A stretch of 64,000 nucleotides of DNA from Coptis chinensis (Eukaryota; Streptophyta; Magnoliopsida; Ranunculales; Ranunculaceae), in the NCBI GenBank assembly GCA_015680905.1, contig CM027377.1, positions 59,975,501 to 60,039,500 on the forward strand. Reading direction: 5' to 3'. Shown here piece by piece: positions 42,062-54,177 of the stretch. How positions within the stretch are numbered: position 1 is the first letter of the stretch; every line of letters begins with the position of its first letter. Position numbers and translations under genes: made by a program. The notes under the pieces were generated by a model. The model ran no database searches, was not told the origin of the DNA, and saw only the letters and a list, made by a program, of their open reading frames with translations.

Positions 42062-43177
42062 TGATAAGAGCCCAAAACTGTAGTTTTAACCCCTTAACAA
42101 TCGTACTTTTAGACCAATTATGTGAATAATAAGTAAGACTTAATATTGATTACGTGTTTTTATACATTTGGGGCTTCAAAGTCCATTATAGAAATGTGCC
42201 ACTTTAGCGAGATAAAGGAGCAAAAGGTCGGTTGCTAAGGAGTTCTATGATTAAAGGCCAATTTTCAAAGAAGACAAAGTCTTTGTAAAGCCCGGTCAAA
42301 AGCTGAAAAGTCAAAGTCCACGCGGGCGCTTAAATGCAAGGCACAAAGTCGTGAGAACTTCCGAAGAGCATATCTTTGGACTCGGAGACCTCGAATTGGG
42401 CCTACCTTATGTCAAAACGACCGCCTCGAAAAAGAGCTTTCCAATGGTGCAAGCCTTGGCCCAATCAGAGGAGCAGAAGTGGATGAAATATCAGTCGAAG
42501 CCAACTACTGACCTGAAAAGCCCATTTTGGACTAAAGAATTGGGTTTTGGGCCGTTTTTTTCCGCCCAAAACATGGCTCCAAGCCCATGCATGATTTTTG
42601 AATCTGAAAGTATAAAAACAAAATCTTGACTCTTTGTTAATGGCAGTTAGGTTAGGAAGCTAATGTTAATGGAGTTTAGGGTTAGAAAAATATAGATCTA
42701 GATTAGTTTTTAGATCTAGATCTAGTTTTTTTACATTCATTTAATTAGTTAGTTCAGAATCATATTTTAGTTTTTAGAATAAAGTATTAGTTCTTCATTT
42801 CAATTTAGATTATTGCTTAAATTCTTATTTAGATTTAGTTGTCTTAAATTTATAATTAGTTATTCACAATCTTAGTTCTAAATTAGTTTTAATTTCAGTT
42901 TAATTTAATTATGTCTTATTGTTATTATTGTTCTTGTGTTGGGAATGGTAGTATAGAAATTTCACATCAAATCATTACTCTCACCATTGTTCCTTTTGGG
43001 TTTGATTAGTTGAATTCGATTTAAGTCTAGAGAGTTAAGAGTAGACGAATCCTTACTCATTATATTGCATGATATGTTTTGAAAGTAAGAAGATTGATTT
43101 AAACGTAAGAACGGTAGGATTACGTATTAGTGTTGTTAACATTAATATTTAGGATTCTATTGTTTTTACGGTTATCA
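42062..43177 (+). repeat. 5' LTR of Athila-type copy E
   Basis: 1116 bp, TGATAAGAGCCCAAAACTG to GGTTATCA, followed by a primer-binding site, so it is a 5' LTR inserted into pol of copy F (preceded by GTTCC, the presumed target duplication). Up to and just past the TATA box (about 42610) it matches element A's LTR; downstream it is different and shorter. Confidence 0.88.
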
Positions 43178-43179
43178 AA

Positions 43180-43195
43180 TGGCGCCGCTGCCATC
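43180..43195 (+). other. Primer-binding site of copy E
   Basis: TGGCGCCGCTGCCATC. The least mutated of the three sites; its first seven bases equal the Athila tRNA-Asp type. Confidence 0.8.
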
Positions 43196-44493
43196 TTAAT
43201 CTCGTTCAAGACAAGAATTCAATTGCTTGAATCAGGGGCAATCCCCATTCTCTACCCACCCACCCTTTTAATTTTTCATTCTTATTTCTTGAATTTTCGG
43301 GCTGTTCAATCGTTTCGGCATAGGGGCTCTTGGATTCACAGAGAAAACACTGCGGTGAAGGTATTTCTCAATTTTCGAAAATTCTGAAAATTTTCATACA
43401 TAATATTTAATGTGTTGTTGATTTACTGGAATATTTTCAGATTTTTCAAAGTTAGCTTATCTTGTGAAAAAAATACGATCTTTACAGTGCTGCATTTCAG
43501 TTTTCACACCGTATGTTCTTGAAAAACAGACGAGTAAGGTTACTTAGGTAGTTCTAAAAATTCTATAATTTTTACAGGAGTATCTATCCTAAGTCAGGAA
43601 TTTGTTGTAAAAATTTGACGAGTTTTTTATTTGTTTTGACCTTCTAAATAGTAGAGTGTTTCCAGTGTATTTCTGCAGTATTGCAAACACTTAATATCTG
43701 GAACACCAGCCAATAAAAAGAGGTTGTAGAACTCCAATTGCTCTAAAATTTTTACAGGAACAAGTAGGATCTGTCAGGAGTCTCCAGTAAAAATTTGGAA
43801 ATTTTTGACTTTGTTTTGATGGGATAACCATTTGGTTGTTTGTATTGTGTCCAAAAACTGTTTTGCAAACTTTGCAGGGCAGTAGAGGGACTTTCATAGC
43901 TCCGATTAATCTAAACTTTTATAGGCTACTTGATACACATCTTAGCAAATTACTATAAAAATTTCAAAATTTTGGAGTAGGATAAAAGGCCTAAAACTCG
44001 AAAAACCCTGAAGCGCGACCACGCAAACCGAAGCCGACCCGCTCAAACGGGCGAACATCCGAAATTCTTGAGCGCGACCGGCGCCCTAAGCAAGCGCACC
44101 TGGCTCAAAACACTGAAGCTGAGCGACCCCCGCCCAAACCGAAGCACGACCCGCTGCTCAAACACCTGGACATTCACAAAACCCTCGAGGCACACTTGCC
44201 CAAGGAGAGCGCACCAGCCACCGGCGAAAATTTAGCGTTGAGCATTGATTTTCACAAGGTTAGTTCAAATTTCTATTTCTTCAAGTTATTCAGTGTTTCT
44301 AACTTGTTAAATACACTGAGATTAGTGTGATACAAGACGCTATTCAAACGCCGTAGCAAGGAGGCATTCAGGTGCTCCTTCTTCCACTCCTCGCCTCTTC
44401 TCGTGAGGAGTTTTAATTCTAGTATAATCATGCTTGTTTTTCAGAGAAATAAATACAACAAGCCTATCTAGAATTTCACACACTACACTTGCA
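43196..44493 (+). other. Leader of copy E
   Basis: Untranslated. It contains ACCCACCCACCC (about 43254), the long stretch shared with 1-230, GC-rich GCGACC/CGCCC motifs (43990-44220) and the AAGACGCTATTC block (about 44335). Confidence 0.7.
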
Positions 44494-45730
44494 TTAATGG
44501 CAAAAAAGAACAAGAGACTCCTCTCTCTGATTTTTATAAAGCCCTAAACGATGGCCCTAAGTCGGCATCGTTCTTGTAGACTCTAGTGGGGATTTTCGAA
44601 TCCTAATATATTTAACTTGTTACCGTTTTTCATTGTTTAGACCACGAGAAGCCTTACCAGCACATCGTAGGATAGACCAAGTTCTCACAACATTCCATCA
44701 TCCTAGCGTAAGTCCGTGATCAAGTTAAACTTAGAGTGTTTCCTTTCACCCCAGCCGACAAGGCGCCTGGTTAACTGCCCAAACACCAAACTCGCGGACT
44801 CATGGGCTCAACTTGTTCAATTGTTCATGGAACAATTTTACCCACCACTAAAGGCAGATGAAATGCTTCACAAGATTCATTTCTTCCGTAATCCTCATGA
44901 ATCCTTTTCGAGGCCTGGAATCGTTTCACCGATCTTCTCATTGAATGCCCGCGATCATAATCTTGCGAAAAGACACGCTTTGTTCGTGTTTTCTTCAAGC
45001 GGCTTTCACATTATCATAAGGAGGTTCTAGATATCATGACTGGGGTAGTTTTCTTAGTAAAGGAGCCTTTGGAGGCTTATAAATTTTTAGAAGATCAATC
45101 TAAGAAGAACAACAATCGGGGAGGTAACGATTCCTCTTCTCTCCTTCTTCTTCTCTTGAGGTTAAATATGATCCCGAAGCTTTAAAACCTTATCGATGCC
45201 CTCACTAAAAAAGGTAGATGCCATCTCGTTTTAACAACAACCCACTCCAGGTCCATGAACATTAACTCTACTCGTTGTAATGTTCGTTGTAGTCTTGGAA
45301 GCATTCCACTTCTATTATCCTCTTGTCTATGCACAAACACCACCACAACCATCACACTTCAACCGCTTAACTCAACATCAAGGACAAGGGAACTTAGGTG
45401 ACCAGAATAGAGGTTTAGTACCCATAACCTGTAACTATCAACATCAAGACATGAACGGCTCAACAAGCTTTAATTCCAATACAACCATCTACAGACAAAG
45501 TAGCTTAGTAGTGACCTTGTTGGAGAAACAAAATCAAATTATGCAACTAAACTCCAACTTGATGAAAGATCAACATGATCAAAACTCTAATACGATGAAA
45601 CAAACGATGCAAATGATGCAGTCTTTGTGCCAAAAGGTTATCACATGTCTTCTAACCAAAATAATAACCAAACCGCATGTTTCCAAGTCAAGCAAAGGCT
45701 TAATCCTAAGTCAACAAACACCCCTTTGAA
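44494..45730 (+). pseudogene. gag: Gag of copy E
   Basis: Collinear with copy G (766-1913) and sharing its loss of the MRLRSG start. Frameshifts are frequent (an extra A in the first codons at 44497-44503, near 44565, 44715, 44915 and 45000). Recognisable blocks: AQLVQLFMEQFYPPLKADEM (about 44806-44865) and the Gln/Asn/Met-rich tail with LEKQNQIMQLNSNLMKDQHD (45520-45580), which continues past the point where copy G is interrupted. Confidence 0.8.
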
Positions 45731-46099
45731 ATAAAAAAAGATTTATCAGTAATGGTAATATAAAACTAAGGGACCTACAGCAAATACCACTACCCTTCAT
45801 TCGTATCTAGTAGTTGAGCAACCAAGTGACTATGCCTAAAGATTACCCCAAACTAAAAAATGATACCATACCAAATACTATAATAGAAACCGAATACCCC
45901 TACAACCTGTAGAAGTACCTTAAAACCACAACCAAAAGGGAAAACATTACAAGACCCAATAATAGAAAAGTGAAGACCCTACACCTGTAGAGGTTCCAAT
46001 ATGGACACCTAGATGGAAACGGATAGAGATAAAGCAAAGACTAATAAAACTTTTATCCCTCTCGCTTAAAAATAGCTGAATAAAGCAACTATATCCCTA

Positions 46100-46980
46100 A
46101 AGACTAGTGTGTTTAAAAGGATCTAGAATTTTGATGAGATTAGGGAAGTTGTTTAAAAAATTTGACTATAAACCTACCTTTCTAGAAGCTATAAAAGTCT
46201 ACCCTCGAATACTTTAACTTTCTAAAAAGAGTTGTGCACCAAGAAGATGAAAACCAACATACCCTACCAAGCATCTTTAACGGAAACAATATCCCTTTAT
46301 CCTAACATAACGGAATTGTTAAGGTACAAGGACCCCTTGGTCGCTCCTATCGACAGTAATGCTTTTAGGTGATACCTTCATAACAACCGCTTTATTAGAC
46401 TACGCAGTGTTAACTTATTCCCTTTTTATTTATATAAACAACTAGGTTTACCAAAACTTCAACCAACCAAAATGACTTTGCAGTTATGCATCGCTCTATT
46501 AAGTATCCCAAGGGTGTAGCTGAAAATATTCTCAAGTAAAGTTCGTGGATTTTACTATCCAAAATTTAATTTTGTTATTCTTGACACAAAAGTTGCCTGC
46601 GATTCCATTCCATCATCTTAGGGCTACGCCCTTTTCTGGCAACCGCCAATGGTCAAATCAATTGTCGACGGCTCAACGACTCTTCCTTTCGAAATCTTTG
46701 TAGAAGTTAACATGTTTAGACAAAAACAGACAACTAGGTTTGCTCGTAGGCGGAAAGAAGTCCATCGAGATTTTTGTATTCTTCACATTAAGGCGGGCCT
46801 ACACTTTAGTCCCCACACCAGTAGATACCCTTCTTTATAGAAGAAGCATAATGATCACAATTTCTACCCTAGACGAAATAACATCATGGAGGATTTCCTT
46901 CGACTTTTGGTTAGTTATTTATGTTTGTTTAGTTATTAGTTCCATTTGCTTGGACGGGGGGATGGAAGTATAGATTAAGG
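46100..46980 (+). pseudogene. pol: Protease relic of copy E
   Basis: Heavily decayed. The linker (FDEIREV) is near 46130, TTALLDY with the following GAS lost near 46385, KYPKGVAEN near 46500, FYYPKFNFVILDT near 46550 and a broken LGRPFLATA block near 46620-46640. Similarity ends by about 46980. RT, integrase and a 3' LTR are absent, so copy E is truncated. Confidence 0.7.
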
Positions 46981-49037
46981 TTTTATTTATCGCAATCAGA
47001 ATATCATGCTAGTTTAGGGTTTTATTTATTCAATTGAATATTTGCTAGTGACATGCTTTTTATTTATTACAATTGAATATAATGCTAGAATAGGTTTTTA
47101 TTTATTGTAATTGAATATTATACTATTATTCTCTACTTTCTTCTAGTTGTGTAGTGTTTTTAGAGTAAAGGGAACTATTCCTTGTGTTTGCCTTAGATGG
47201 TGATTTATTGAATAGCTGTCCAAGCTCACATAAAAGGAAAGAAGATATTAATAGCATAAAACATAGGAACAACCTTAAAGTAGAATTATTTGTTAACGAT
47301 GTTTATTCAAAGAGGGCATCGCACCTCGCCGATTGCCTAATTGTAATCTACTTGTGAGAACAACCATGAAGCAAAAGGTCACAAATCAAAGGTATTAGTG
47401 GATTCTAATCTCTTGAATTCTCTCTCTTATAAATTTTCGATAGTTTAGTTAGTTTAGTTTAGTTTAGCATTAGAATTTACAATATCTATAATCATAGTTT
47501 TTAATCCCTCAAACCCCCTTTCCAGTCCTGTCCTTCATATAAATATACACTTAAAAGTGGAACGATACCCTACTCATCCTTTACTTATTGAGGAATAATT
47601 AGGTTTTGATACGCTTCTATTTTGTTGGCGACCATCATCTATCTGCATCATCCATATACCATCTCAATAACACAAAAGGATCGGTGTCATGATGTCCTGT
47701 CCATTTGATGAATTTATATTAGTAGCGAGAATGACCTTTAGTTGAAATTGTTGAATTTCCATTATGTCTTTTGCAGTGAAACTTAGGAATGGTCATTTCT
47801 ATTATTCTCGATCTTCATATCAATGGATCTAATTATCCGGCAGTGTAACGATCACAAAGAGGTTAATTTTGATGCCCAAAATAATAACGAAAAGAAGTTG
47901 GACCAGGGTGTAAAAGATGTACAAGAAGCGGGGGCGAGTTGTCGAGTAACTAGAACAAAGATATGTATGATATATGTAAGGGACCTATAAAGTAGGTCAT
48001 TAAGATTTGGAAGTTCTACAGTTTGCTTTTGGATGCTTGAATATGTACTTTTCGGCCCTTTATGTGAGTTGTGATGTAAGTGGTTTTGTATGTGGGATAG
48101 ACTTGGAACATATCCAGGGTGCGACAAACAACTAAATTGGTTTTCTAATGCTCTAAAAGTATAGAAAAGTATCATCATTGTTATTGCTCCTTGATTGTTA
48201 AATGCAAGAATTGGCATTGCTCCGTGCACCAAAAATCTAGTATGTCAATGAGAAGATCATAAAAAAATGTCAATATTATATAATTTCTCTCATAATCTAG
48301 TGATGCTATAAAAGTAGCATATACCTCATGCGATATTCTACATAATTTGTCCGGGCCTTATGACAAAAAAAGCTTCGTTCGGCAAGATATATAGACTTGG
48401 GGAATGACATGTCTAAGACATATCGATAATTTGTCATTCGCCTATAATTTACACATTTTGTCTTGGGTTGAGCCAATTATCCTCATAAGCTGTGTGATTG
48501 TTTTGCGTCAAGACACCAAAATAATAAGGGGCTTCAAAAATTACGCAAGACAAATGAAGGCTAGAATGCTTTGAAAGGAAGTGTGAAGGCTTATTGTTGG
48601 AGGATGCCACTATTGATGACATATATGTTGAAATGCTTACATTCGCACTACAGAGTATAACGAGATCCAAATAAGAAATTAGAGTATGATACTTTGTTGG
48701 TGACTTACATGTAGCGATTGTCCGTTCGGCAAAGATACCGAATGTGAAAAGTGGTCTTGTTAATGTTGGTGGAAATTTGTTGTTCTTCTTCCGTTTTTTC
48801 TGTTCTGTTAATGTTTCAATTTGAACAAACAAGATGAACATCATCGATCAACATATAAATCACTTTCTTTATAAGCTCCTCTTCTTTATAATGGCATTTA
48901 AATACACAAAACACAGATACACACAATGCAAACAAACAAGTTTGGTAGTTACTGAGAAGCAAGTCCTAGGCAAAGAAAAGAAACAAGCAAAAAGACTCTT
49001 AACAAATGAGAAACAAGACCAACGTAACTAGACAATT
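46981..49037. other. Spacer without recognised genes
   Basis: AT-rich. Open frames at 47852-48232 (-), 48449-48844 (-) and 48834-49031 (+) have no motif I recognise and no supporting signals. Near 46980-47110 a roughly 55-60-nt phrase (TTTTATTTATT..CAATTGAATAT) is repeated three times. Confidence 0.5.
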
Positions 49038-49953
49038 TTACGCTTCATCATCAAACATCACAACCAATCTCGGTGAGGGAATGAACTTTGTGCGTGTCAT
49101 CCGATACGCCCTTCGGAAATATCTCAAAGCATTTGTAGGAATTACATCAGCACAAGCATCAATACCGTGTTGTTGAAAAATACTGCTTTCTTCCAAAACG
49201 TCATACTACAAAAAATAATTAAGAATACTATTAAGTAAAGAGGAAAAACAAATCAATAATGCAAACTGATTAAATAATGAAGAATAAGTAAATAGAGCAA
49301 ATAAAGAAAGGCTCCCAATAAAGAAAACTCACCAACTCGTAGATCGGATCCTTAATGTTGAATGGTTCCAAATGCTCAGGGTTCATCACTACAAGGTGGG
49401 TTACTTAAGGGATACCACTTAAAAAATACTCATTGTCGCGACTCGATGGATACTTTACTTTACGTCCTCGACGGGGAAAGCTTAACACATGATTGTTCCA
49501 CGAATCCCAACACCGCATCGCAGTAGAGTATTGAACCTTATACCCACGGCCGAAAACAGTAACCACGGTGTTGTTAGGTCTTGGTGGGTGCTTCGTACAC
49601 CTCACAGATAACCAACCTAGCTCATTACTCTACTAATGTTGTAATGCTCATTTATATCCATGAAGCATACACAACCTTCATAAAACACTATCTCATCTAC
49701 CGGGCGTCACTCTCTAACATCAGCATACGGATCCCAATAAACCTTCAAAATAAATTAAGAAAATAAAACTTTTCGCCCCAAAAAGAGAGATTAAACGGCT
49801 ATAAAAAGCCCAACACTTACGCCGATCGTGCGCCGGGTCCTCATATTGCATTACATGGATTTTGAGTGTCTCTTCTGCGTGGCAACTCAAAGCTATACCT
49901 TAGGTTAGAGTGGGGCCTAAACCTAGGAAATGATCATAGATCCATACCTACAG

Positions 49954-50012
<59 letters not shown>

Positions 50013-51170
50013 AAAAAACAATATTTACTAGAGGTATTTACTATATTAAGGCATCAATAAATAAAGAGACTAAAATAAAAAATAAAAAATAAAGCTGGAA
50101 ATTGATTTCACATCAAGACATGTTGCAATCCCTAATTGCCGATAGAGATATGCAAGTATAGCGGCACCTCGAAAGCATACTCTTTGATCTCCTTCCATAC
50201 CCTAAGCAACCTCAAATAAACAATGGGAATTGCATGTCCCGTCTTGTCACAGAAGAGGGTACAACCAAAAAAATAAAACAGGTATCCCTTTACTACATAT
50301 TGGATTTCTTCTCTACTTTCGACCCCCTTCCTAATAGTCTTCCCCTTCTTCTTGACCTTTGGTTTGCATTTCTCCGCCAATTGTTTCCTAATAAACTCGA
50401 CCTCACACTCATAGACCTAAAATTCTCCAACTCTTCTTTCACCGCAACCAACGATATTCCAAGAACTTCATGGAGCAGTTACTCCGCCTCCATTTTCTTC
50501 AAGTCCTTATCGGTACTTCAATTCCATGAACACTTTTCCCAGTAATGGGCACACCCAGGATCTGGGACACATCATCCAAGGTGATGGTCAGCTCTCCAAA
50601 TGGCATGTGGAAAGTATTAGTGTCTTGATGCCACCTCTCAACGAACGCTGAGATAAGCACGAAATCCAAAGGGTCTTTGGTCTACACTAATCACCAAGTT
50701 ATACAAGCTTCCATCTTTTTAGCTCGGATCTAAAACTTTTGCATTCTTCCATGATGTTCCATTGATTCAACTTCTTATTGTGTTGAATACACTTGATGGG
50801 CCACTCCTAAAACAATAAAATGCACAAAATTAAATTGCACACGGTTAAGTAATCATAAATAAATACTAAATAAATAAGTACATATATTAGAAATTACATT
50901 CCCATTCCAAACATTGTGAGCCACGTGCACAAAATAGTTATACGAGAAGGGACGAGTCCGTTGGGCATATATTAGCATTGTCGGTACTCACCATCTCCAC
51001 CATTTATATCCCCATCATTGCCACCATCACCTCCAACTTCACCATCATTGCCATCCCACCAATATGTGATCTTCACTTTCATGGCATTCTCCTCATACCT
51101 TTCTCGTAGTAGAATCGATTGTCCATATTCCCCTTTCTACATCCCCCTGCCTCTTCCATAAGCTATACAA
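49038..51170 (-). pseudogene. Plant mobile domain (MAIN-like / PMD) gene, decayed
   Basis: Minus-strand exons of the aminotransferase-like plant-mobile-domain family (often named 'serine/threonine-protein phosphatase 7 long form'). Visible pieces in order: an acidic Gly/Asp-rich start and FSYNYFVHVAHNVWNGN (51170-50905) with a GT donor; ERWHQDTNTFHMPFGELTIT then LDDVSQILGVPITG (50660-50545); YFFGCTLFCDKTGHAIPIVYL (about 50290-50225) and LAYLYRQLGIATCLDVKSIS (50170-50107); WDPYADVRE (about 49740); PPRPNNTVVTVFGRGYKVQY and CWDSWNNHVLSFPRRGRKVK (49605-49440), VMNPEHLEPFNIKDPIYEL (about 49390-49330); and a last exon ending FDDEA-stop at 49038. Stops, at least two frameshifts (near 50690 and 50165) and an AT-repeat intron show decay. 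Confidence 0.8.
49955..50009. repeat. (TA)n microsatellite in a PMD intron
   Basis: About 27 TA units between two PMD exons. Confidence 0.95.
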
Positions 51171-51701
51171 TATAGAAAAAGTAACTTCAATTACAAAAAC
51201 CACAACCCATCAAAACAATAATTACAAAAGCGAAAACTCGTAGTTTAGAATTCAAACTCCACATACTATAAAACCCATGCAAATAAAAAATGAGTAAAAA
51301 TAAGAAAATAATGCATAAATCAAATTTTACATTAAGTTACATTTAGATTTCCTAATGGGGTTCAAACCGACTAATACCCTAAAATGTAAATGTATAAATC
51401 AATTTTGCCTCATAAGCACATAATCAATTTAACATTAAACCTAAATGTGTAAGGAATAAGAAATATGTACCAATTATTGATGATGCAAAGAGAGAATGTT
51501 CAGAATGAGAGGGAGAGTAGTCCTTTGGTTATTTGGAATGAGAGTATTGGTGAGAGAGTGTTTGAGTTTCTTTAATTTAATTGAGGGTTTTGAATTTTGG
51601 AGATGGAGAGTCGTTGGTTTTGGGTTGGGTTTGTTGATGGGGTGACTTGGGCTTCGGGTTCATTACGGTCTCCCATCTATTGTATAACTCCTGACAAGTA
51701 T
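51171..51701. other. Spacer between the PMD relic and the tandem array
   Basis: AT-rich. It holds purine-rich GAGAG segments (51490-51560), possibly the PMD promoter/5' UTR. No separate gene; the frame 51597-51785 runs into the tandem array and is not supported. Confidence 0.45.
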
Positions 51702-53690
51702 GTAACTATTAGTAACATAATGCATAATATAGAGTCATTAAAGACATATGGATCTTGTATGTCGCGTTCATTGGGGAAAATGTGACAAATATGTTGGAAG
51801 TGACAACATAAGTGATTTTAATCCAACCAGGTTTTGGTGAGCCCTATTGGAATGAGAAACAATTGTTATAGTATGCTACAATTAGTACCATAATGTATTA
51901 TATATATCCATTAAACACATATTTTTCTTGTATGTCGTTTGTGGCACTAAAATGTAACAGATATGTTGGAAGTGACAACATAAGTCATTTTAATCAAACC
52001 AAGGATCAGTAGAAGAACTAAGGGAATTTGGATTCAAAACAGATTTTGGTAAGCTGCCACCTCATAAGTAGTTAAGTAGAACTAGTTCTTACACCCTCAA
52101 TTTTTTAGATCTATAAGGGGACTCTAATTCTAGGCACCAATTTAAACAGAGTAAAGACTCATTAGTATTGCTAATAAAACGATACATACACAAGCTGACA
52201 AGCGATTTCAATTCAAGTGGTGGTTTGATATTATAAATATTGCTCTATAAATATACTAAAGGTAGCAAAGGTATTATACAATAAAAATAACATAAATGTG
52301 TGACTTCTTCAAGGGCTATGACTCAAATTATAAAAAAATATACATCCTCCATAACTTGTTATTGCATAATTTTACAAGATGTAACTATTAGTAATATAAT
52401 GAATAATATAGAGTCATTAAAGACATATCGATCTTGTATGTCGTTCATGGAAGCGGAAATGTGCCAAATATGCTAGAAGTGACTCAAATTATAAAAATAT
52501 ACAACTTCCATAACTTGTTATTGCATAACTTTTACAGTATATAACTATTAGTAACATAATGCATAATATAGAGTCATTAAAGACATATCAATCTTATATG
52601 TATTCGTTCATGGGGCTTAAATGTGCCAAATATGTTGGAAGTGACAAAGATAAGTGATTTTAATCCAACCAGTTTTGGTTATAGTATGCTACTATTAGTA
52701 CCATAATGTATTATATGTATCCATTAAACACATATTTTTCTTGTATGTCATTTGTGGCACTAAAATGCAACATATATGTTGGAAGTAACAACATAAGTTA
52801 TTTTAATCGAACCAGGGGATCATTAGAAGAACCAAGGGAATTTGGATTCTAGACTGATTTTGGTGAGTTTTGCCACCTCATAAGTAGTTGAGTAGAACTA
52901 GTTCTTACACCCTCAATTTTTTAGATCTATAAGGGGACTCTAATTCTAGGCACCAATTTAAACAGAGTAAAGACTCATTAGTTTATTACTAATAAAACGA
53001 TACATACACAAGCTGACAAGCGATTTCAATTCAAGTGGTGGGTTGAGATTATAAATATTGCTCTATAAATATACTAAAGATAGAAAATGTATTATACAAT
53101 AAAAAACAACATAAATGTGTGACTTCTTCAAGGGCTATGACTCAAATTATAAAAAATATATAACTTCCATAACTTGTTATTGCATAACTTTACAGTATGT
53201 AACTATTAGTAACATAATGAATAATATAGAGGCATTAAAGACATATCGATCTTGTATGTCGTTTATGGAAGTTTAAATGTGCCAAATATCTTTGGAAGTG
53301 ACTCAAATTATAAAAATATATAACTTCCATAACTTGTTATCAAGATAACTTTACAGTATGTAACTATTAGTAACATAATGCATAATATAGAGTCATTAAA
53401 GATATATTGATCTTGTATGTCGTTCATGGGGAGAAATGTGTCAAATATACTGGAAGTGACAACATAAGTTATTTTAATCCAACCAATTTTGGTTATAGTA
53501 TGCTACTATTAGTACCATAATATATTATATATATCCATTAAACACATAATTTTCTTGTATGTCATTCGTGACACTAAAATATAACAGATATGTTGGAAAT
53601 GACAACATAAGTCATTTTAATCGAACTAAGGATCAAGAGAAGAACTAAGGGAATTTGGATTCTAGACAAATTTTGGTGAGCCTATTGAAA
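51702..53690. repeat. Higher-order tandem repeat array
   Basis: The marker (G/A)TAACTATTAGTAA(C/T)ATAATG starts at 51702, 52381, 52542, 53199 and 53360. Spacings alternate 679, 161, 657, 161, so a long unit and a 161-bp short unit together form a higher-order period of about 820-840 bp. Short units contain ATAATATAGAG(T/G)CATTAAAGA and TTGTATGTCGTT. Long units add CACCTCATAAGTAGTT and ATAAAACGATACATACACAA. The array ends about 330 bp into the last unit. Confidence 0.9.
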
Positions 53691-54177
53691 CGAATCTAGC
53701 ACCCACAACAACTCTTTCACTTTTGTTTTGGGTTGACAACAAATATTAGAGGAATCAAAATATTCACACACATTGTGTTGCTAGTAATGGAGGATTAGTA
53801 ATAAGAAATTGGTTATTACCTTGTTGTCAATATAGTTAGAAATAAGATTAGATATAGCGATATGATTATATTCTCAATTAACCTCAGATTATTTGTAAAC
53901 ATGTCTTACATTCATTAATGCAAACAAGTGCACCCTAGAAGACACACAACAACGATAATTTACACCAAACTATGTTATCGATTGTAACATATAGTAGTTT
54001 ATATTACTTTTTGTTGCATTAACTTGTTCACCCGAATAGTAGTTTATGTTACTTTTTGTTGCATTAACTTGTTCACCCAGTTTGTTCGGTTCTACCCTCA
54101 TAAAATGTGTGGCTAGAAAACGTGCTCACCATTAGTTTCGTACATCTCACAAGACCATAGATTTTATATATATATAT
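53691..54177. other. AT-rich spacer
   Basis: Contains a direct duplication of about 60 bp around TAGTAGTTTATGTTACTTTTTG (53990-54075). No gene is seen. Confidence 0.5.

Noticed and set aside
47852..48844. 126- and 131-codon minus-strand frames
   Set aside because: No motif, no homologue, AT-rich composition like the spacer; possible chance frames.
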